The position numbers were made by a program, and so were the translations under genes. From Acidobacteriota bacterium (GTDB taxonomy: Bacteria > Acidobacteriota > Vicinamibacteria > Vicinamibacterales > Vicinamibacteraceae): a stretch of 8,666 nt of DNA. This document shows positions 5,845 through 8,666 of this stretch, piece after piece; the first letter of the stretch is position 1; every line of letters begins with the position of its first letter. The DNA lies in contig JAEZCY010000348.1 of assembly GCA_023429845.1 (NCBI GenBank), forward strand, positions 1-8,666. The letters are read 5' to 3'. Below the pieces are notes generated by a model. The model was given only the letters and a program-made list of their open reading frames with translations. It ran no database searches and was not told the origin of the DNA.

Positions 5845-7710
5845 ATGCGTCTGAGCTACCAGACCCGGCAGGTGCTGGGCGTGACGGCCATCGTCGCGCT
5901 CACGGTGATCGCGTTGAGCGTGGTGTATCTCGCTGCCCAGGCGCACGCCCTGCTGCAGGAGAGCGAGCTGCGCGGCCGCATGCTCACGAACCTGACGTAC
6001 CAGCGCGCGTTCACCCTGGTGCGCAGCGGTGAGACGGCCGCCGCCGACCTGCAGGCCGACCCCGGCCTGCGGGCGATCCTGCTCTCGGCGATCGGGTTCG
6101 TCGAGAACGTCACCTACGCGACGATCACCGACGTGCGCGACCAGGCGCTCGTGCACAGCTCACCGACGCTCGAAGGCACGACCGTGCCGCAGCAGCCCGC
6201 GCTCGACCAGCTGCTCGCCAGCAGTCCGTACGCTCAGCTGCGCGGCGTGTGGGAGCAGCGCAGCTACGAGGTCACGCAGCCGCTGCTGCTCGGCGAGGAG
6301 CGGTTCGGGTCCATTCGCGTCGGCGTGTCCACCGTGCTGATCTGGGAAGGCTTGATGGACGCCCTCAAGCGGATCGCCTGGGTGGCCATTCCCGCGGTCG
6401 TGCTCTCGACTCTCCTGTCGTGGCTATTGGCGCGCCGGTTCCTGCGGCCCATCCACGTGCTCCAGAGCGGCATCGCCAGGCTCGGGCAGGGCGAAGACGT
6501 CACGCTCGATCTCGCAGACGAGGATTTCAAGGACCTGGGCACGTCCTTCAACGCGCTCAGCCAGTCGGTCTCGACGGCGCGGTCGCAGCTCGTGGAGCAG
6601 GCGCGCCGCGCCGAGTCGGTCGTCGAACGGCTGGAGGACGCGGTCGCGATCGTCGGACCTCATGGCGACGTCGTCTTCGCCAACCCGGCGATGAAGGTGC
6701 TGTTGCCGGCCCTCGAGCCCGGCGTCTCCTTTGCTGCCGCGGTGCCGGAGAATCACCCGTGCCGCGCCATCGTCGAGCAGGCCCTGCAGGTGCGTGCGTC
6801 GCGCGGGCCGTTGATGGCGGACCTGCCGGGTGGCGCAGGCGAAGCGCGCAGCCAGCAGCAGCTGATGGCCCACCCGGTCACCGACCAGGTGCGCGGCTTC
6901 GTCGGCGTCATGCTCGTGGCCCGCAACGTCGGCGCCTTGTCGCAGCTGCAGACGATGCTGCGGTATTCGCGCAAGCTCGCGTCCCTGAACCGGCTGCTCG
7001 CGGGCGTGGCGCACGAGGTCAAGAACCCGCTCAACGCCATGACCATTCATCTCGAGCTGCTGCGGCAGAAGCTCGGACGAGGCACGCCGGTCATCGCCGC
7101 CGCCAGCTCCGGCGCCGGCACCGTGGCCCTGAGCAACACCGACGATGCGGCGTCGCGCAAGGCGCTGGACCAGCTGATGAGCCATGTGTCGATCATCGGC
7201 GAGGAGATCCGCCGCCTCGATCACGTGGTGCAGGGTTTCCTGCGCTTCAGCCGGCCGGAGGAACTGCAGCTCGAACCCGTGCACGTCCCTGCGCTCCTGC
7301 AGGACATCGCGGAGATGGTCCGTCCGCAGGCCGAGCAGCAGGGCATCATCGTCCAAGTGGAAGCGCAGCAGTGGGTCTCGATCCAGGTGGACAGGGCGAT
7401 GGTCCGTCAGGCCCTGCTGAACCTGGCGCTCAACGCCATCGACGCCATGCCCAACGGCGGGACGCTCACGTTGCGGGCGCGCTCCATCGAGGATCAGATG
7501 GTCGAGGTCGATGTCGTGGACAGTGGTGCCGGCATCGCACCCGAGCATCTCGGCAAGGTTTTCGACCTGTATTTCACGACTCGCGAGCAGGGCAGTGGTC
7601 TGGGGCTATCCATGGTCTATCGCACGGTGCAGCTGCACGATGGCACGATCGAGGTGGAGTCGTCGCCGGGGCGTGGCGCCACGTTCCGCCTGCGGCTGCC
7701 ACGCGCCTGA
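5845..7710 (+). CDS. Membrane sensor histidine kinase (HAMP-PAS-HisKA-HATPase)
   Basis: From ATG 5845 this is a 621-residue inner-membrane kinase. TTG 5836 in frame would add three residues; neither start has a clear Shine-Dalgarno. TM1 lies at about 8-31, followed by a periplasmic sensor region of about 140 residues (32-172) without a recognised fold. TM2 lies at about 177-197, then HAMP (about 198-248, with RRFLRPIHVLQSGIARLGQG) and a PAS-like segment (about 258-360, EDAVAIVGPHGDVVFANPAM). The catalytic core shows the H-box AHEVKNPLNAM with phosphorylated H390, the N-box NLALNAIDAMP (N530), G1 DSGAGI (D559) and G2 GSGLGLS (583-589), ending GRGATFRLRLP. It should phosphorylate D71 of the regulator encoded just upstream. 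A linker of about 28 small residues (411-438) separates the two HisKA helices, which is longer than usual. It lacks the multi-TM/GAF layout of PrsK, so that name is not used. Confidence 0.94.
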   Translation: MRLSYQTRQVLGVTAIVALTVIALSVVYLAAQAHALLQESELRGRMLTNLTYQRAFTLVRSGETAAADLQADPGLRAILLSAIGFVENVTYATITDVRDQALVHSSPTLEGTTVPQQPALDQLLASSPYAQLRGVWEQRSYEVTQPLLLGEERFGSIRVGVSTVLIWEGLMDALKRIAWVAIPAVVLSTLLSWLLARRFLRPIHVLQSGIARLGQGEDVTLDLADEDFKDLGTSFNALSQSVSTARSQLVEQARRAESVVERLEDAVAIVGPHGDVVFANPAMKVLLPALEPGVSFAAAVPENHPCRAIVEQALQVRASRGPLMADLPGGAGEARSQQQLMAHPVTDQVRGFVGVMLVARNVGALSQLQTMLRYSRKLASLNRLLAGVAHEVKNPLNAMTIHLELLRQKLGRGTPVIAAASSGAGTVALSNTDDAASRKALDQLMSHVSIIGEEIRRLDHVVQGFLRFSRPEELQLEPVHVPALLQDIAEMVRPQAEQQGIIVQVEAQQWVSIQVDRAMVRQALLNLALNAIDAMPNGGTLTLRARSIEDQMVEVDVVDSGAGIAPEHLGKVFDLYFTTREQGSGLGLSMVYRTVQLHDGTIEVESSPGRGATFRLRLPRA

Positions 7711-7726
7711 GAGGAAGAGTGCGGAC

Positions 7727-8326
7727 GTGACGAGCAGAGGGCACGCGTTGGGCGTGAGCAGGCCAATCATCGCCGTGGCCGTGGTGTGTTCGCTGGCTGG
7801 CGCCGGGTGCGCCCGCAGCCGGCCGGCGCTCGCCCCCACGCCTGTCGCGCTCGATGTGCCTCCCCCCCCGCCCCGGGTCATCTCGACTCCGCCGGAAGCG
7901 GTCGCCCCGACCGAGGCCACCACTGTCGAGCGCGCCACGCCCACCAACCGGCCTGCGCGCAGCACCCGTCCGGCAGCGGCGCGGGTCGAGCCGAAGGCCC
8001 CCGACGCGACACCAGCGGCGGACGCGCCCGCGGAAGCAGTCGCTCAGACGCCCGAGCCTCCGGCCTCCTCGGCGCCGTTGCTGCGGACGCCGCAGACCGC
8101 GGACGAACAGCAGGCGGCGCTGCGCACGCGCGAGGTGATGATGCGCGCCAAGACGATGCTCGACGCCATGAACGTGGCAACGCTCGCGCAACCGGCGCGG
8201 CAACAACTCGACACGGCCCGGCGATTCCTCGAGCAGGCCAACCAGGCCCTGCTCGACCGCAACTTCGTGCTGGCGTCGTACCTGGCCGACAAGGCGGAGA
8301 CCCTGGCGAAAGGACTCAGCCGTTGA
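7727..8326 (+). CDS. Pro/Ala-rich predicted lipoprotein with C-terminal helical domain
   Basis: This 199-residue protein is not recognised as a named family. From GTG 7727 it starts MTSRGHALGVSRP, continues with hydrophobic IIAVAVVCSLAGAG and reaches a lipobox-like GAGC with C28 as the likely lipidated cysteine. The Gly at -3 is atypical. GTG 7754 and TTG 7748 are alternative in-frame starts. Residues 30-125 are Pro/Ala/Thr-rich with PPPPP at 45-49, a flexible tether of the kind that spans periplasm or peptidoglycan. Residues about 126-199 look all-helical (REVMMRAKTMLDAM, ARQQLDTARRFLEQANQAL, NFVLASYLADKAETLAKGL), similar in style to small helical hairpin or TPR-like envelope domains. It begins 16 bp after the kinase stop with GAGAGGAAG upstream, so it is probably co-transcribed. 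It may be an envelope accessory of the two-component system, for example in signal perception, but this is inference. Confidence 0.85.
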   Translation: MTSRGHALGVSRPIIAVAVVCSLAGAGCARSRPALAPTPVALDVPPPPPRVISTPPEAVAPTEATTVERATPTNRPARSTRPAAARVEPKAPDATPAADAPAEAVAQTPEPPASSAPLLRTPQTADEQQAALRTREVMMRAKTMLDAMNVATLAQPARQQLDTARRFLEQANQALLDRNFVLASYLADKAETLAKGLSR

Positions 8327-8384
8327 CCCGGCGGGAGCGCCTTGTGTCTGCATAGGGTTCGTACAGGTGCTGCTGTTTTGGAGG

Positions 8385-8413
8385 GCTCCACCCACGGTTT
8401 ACACCGGTGGAGC
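8385..8413. other. Bulged hairpin after the lipoprotein gene
   Basis: GCTCCACC (8385-8392) pairs with GGTGGAGC (8406-8413). Inside, GGT (8396-8398) pairs with ACC (8403-8405) around the loop TTAC, leaving CAC as a 5'-side bulge. It lies 58 bp beyond the lipoprotein stop, so it could mark the 3' end of the signalling transcript. No T-tract follows, so calling it an intrinsic terminator would be weak. Confidence 0.5.
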
Positions 8414-8435
8414 AGAGTTGAACGCCCGCAGACGT

Positions 8436-8470
8436 CGATTCGCGTGGAATGCCAAGGAAAACGTGAATCG
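8436..8470. promoter_or_regulatory. Imperfect inverted repeat, candidate activator site
   Basis: CGATTCGCG (8436-8444) and CGTGAATCG (8462-8470) are inverse copies with one mismatch. Their centre lies about 60 bp before the expected transcription start. Fis-type regulators bind dyads upstream of sigma-54 promoters, usually further away (about 80-150 bp), so the assignment is tentative. Confidence 0.35.
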
Positions 8471-8495
8471 AGTCGATCGGGGATGCTTGGCATTC
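8447..8495. repeat. 10-bp inverted repeat whose right arm overlaps the -24 element
   Basis: GAATGCCAAG (8447-8456) is the exact inverse of CTTGGCATTC (8486-8495), 29 bp apart. The right arm contains the TTGGCA of the sigma-54 promoter. The left arm read on minus has no GC at the spacing required for a second -24/-12 promoter. Confidence 0.75.
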
Positions 8496-8504
8496 TGCTT
8501 GCTT
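8487..8504 (+). promoter_or_regulatory. Sigma-54 (RpoN) -24/-12 promoter
   Basis: The sequence TTGGCATTCTGCTTGCTT carries the -24 core TGGCA (GG at 8489-8490) and the -12 core TTGCT (GC at 8501-8502), with exactly 10 bp between GG and GC. The established consensus is TGGCACG-N4-TTGCW; only the CG after TGGCA differs (TT here). Transcription should start near 8513-8514 and run rightwards out of the window. The nearby NtrC-type regulator with an intact GAFTGA loop is the obvious candidate activator. Confidence 0.8.
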
Positions 8505-8562
8505 AAGAATAGAGTACCCCGCTCCGCAAGGAGCAATCTCCTCCTGAAACCCGCAGTACCCC

Positions 8563-8592
8563 GCGGGAGACCGGACGCACCCGGTCTCCCGC
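8563..8592. other. Perfect 12-bp stem-loop in the sigma-54 leader
   Basis: GCGGGAGACCGG (8563-8574) pairs with CCGGTCTCCCGC (8581-8592) around the 6-nt loop ACGCAC. It is followed by ACCTTCCCC rather than a T-tract, so it is more likely a stability or regulatory element of the leader, or the body of a small RNA, than a classical terminator. Confidence 0.7.
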
Positions 8593-8659
8593 ACCTTCCC
8601 CAAGCAATCCCCTTGGAATAAGGACGAAAAAACGAGGCAGAGCGAACAACCGCCCTTCC

Positions 8660-8665
8660 GGGAGG
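8660..8665 (+). promoter_or_regulatory. Likely ribosome binding site of a gene starting beyond the window
   Basis: GGGAGG is a near-perfect Shine-Dalgarno sequence one base from the window end. It sits about 147 bp after the predicted sigma-54 start and no start codon follows inside the window. The first codon is expected within about 10 bp to the right. Confidence 0.5.
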
Positions 8666-8666
8666 C

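Larger units (their letters stand above)
8327..8666. other. 340-bp gene-free regulatory stretch
   Basis: No credible gene is seen here. Open frames exist on both strands but have no ribosome site and run across the promoter and hairpins. From left to right the stretch holds a bulged hairpin (8385-8413), nested inverted repeats (8436-8470 and 8447-8495), a sigma-54 promoter (8487-8504), a leader with two 10-bp direct repeats and two hairpins (8513-8592), and a GGGAGG ribosome site at the very edge. Confidence 0.75.
8513..8666 (+). other. Structured 5' leader of a downstream gene or small RNA
   Basis: The stretch begins at the predicted sigma-54 start. AGTACCCCGC occurs at 8513-8522 and again at 8555-8564, and each copy runs into a hairpin. 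The first hairpin is GCTCC-GCAA-GGAGC (8521-8534) with a GNRA tetraloop. The second is a perfect 12-bp stem (8563-8574 with 8581-8592) with the loop ACGCAC. A smaller CCAAG/CTTGG hairpin sits at 8600-8616, then an A-rich stretch with AAAAAA (from about 8628). I recognise no known riboswitch class. Confidence 0.55.

Noticed and set aside
5845..7710. Naming the kinase and regulator PrsK/PrsR of the exosortase system
   Set aside because: The kinase has 2 TM, HAMP and PAS rather than the multi-TM/GAF layout of PrsK, and no exosortase or PEP-CTERM gene is visible in the window.
6249..7730. A long second plus-strand frame within the kinase gene
   Set aside because: It is Arg/Gly/Ala-rich without motifs and overlaps the complete kinase in another frame.
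8430..8457. A divergent sigma-54 promoter on the minus strand using the inverted TTGGCA
   Set aside because: The GC after GG falls at 8 bp instead of 10 and no TTGC core is present.
8513..8600. A cyclic-di-GMP-I (GEMM) or other known riboswitch
   Set aside because: A GCAA tetraloop stem alone resembles part of GEMM, but the conserved core around it is missing.
8367..8621. A possible 84-codon gene on plus, and a minus-strand counterpart at 8316-8603
   Set aside because: Neither has a ribosome site or recognisable domains, and they run across the sigma-54 promoter and hairpins; they are chance open frames.
1..8666. CRISPR arrays, insertion sequences, tRNA or rRNA genes
   Set aside because: No spaced regular repeats, transposase or terminal inverted repeats, cloverleaf or rRNA sequence were seen on either strand.

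Overview
This is a GC-rich bacterial window (roughly two-thirds G+C by eye) holding seven protein-coding genes and a 340-bp gene-free stretch at the right end. GTG starts, long antisense open frames, a Wzy-type ligase, a SurA-like protein without a PPIase domain and a sigma-54 two-component system suggest a Gram-negative, soil-type lineage such as Acidobacteriota (Vicinamibacteria-like). That placement is inferred from style and gene content only. Myxococcota or Betaproteobacteria are not excluded.

Left part (1-3459), envelope polysaccharide genes. A family 2 glycosyltransferase (97-783, minus) lies head to head with a two-gene operon on the plus strand. The operon encodes a secreted SurA-N-like protein (782-1408) and a large Wzy/O-antigen-ligase-type membrane protein (1405-3459), which overlap by 4 bp. 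The two divergent start codons share one CATG tetramer (781-784), so no intergenic space remains for promoters. The middle (3460-4337) has a 95-bp convergent gap with a 23-bp-period repeat and a perfect 9-bp hairpin, followed by a CPBP-family intramembrane protease gene on the minus strand.

Right part (4338-8326), signalling operon. A full NtrC-type response regulator (REC, AAA+ with an intact GAFTGA motif, Fis-type HTH), a membrane histidine kinase (2 TM, HAMP, PAS, HisKA, HATPase) and a Pro/Ala-rich lipoprotein run in the same direction with short gaps. A perfect 12-bp inverted repeat spans the regulator stop codon just before the kinase start.

Right edge (8327-8666). About 160 bp after the lipoprotein gene is a very good -24/-12 sigma-54 promoter (GG and GC exactly 10 bp apart). 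It is preceded by nested inverted repeats and followed by a repeat- and hairpin-rich leader that ends in GGGAGG at the last bases of the window. The simplest reading is that the two-component system activates sigma-54 transcription of a gene whose start codon lies just outside the window. This resembles known exopolysaccharide/exosortase (PEP-CTERM) loci, where a sigma-54 regulator controls surface-product genes. No exosortase or PEP-CTERM protein is visible here, so the parallel is a hypothesis.
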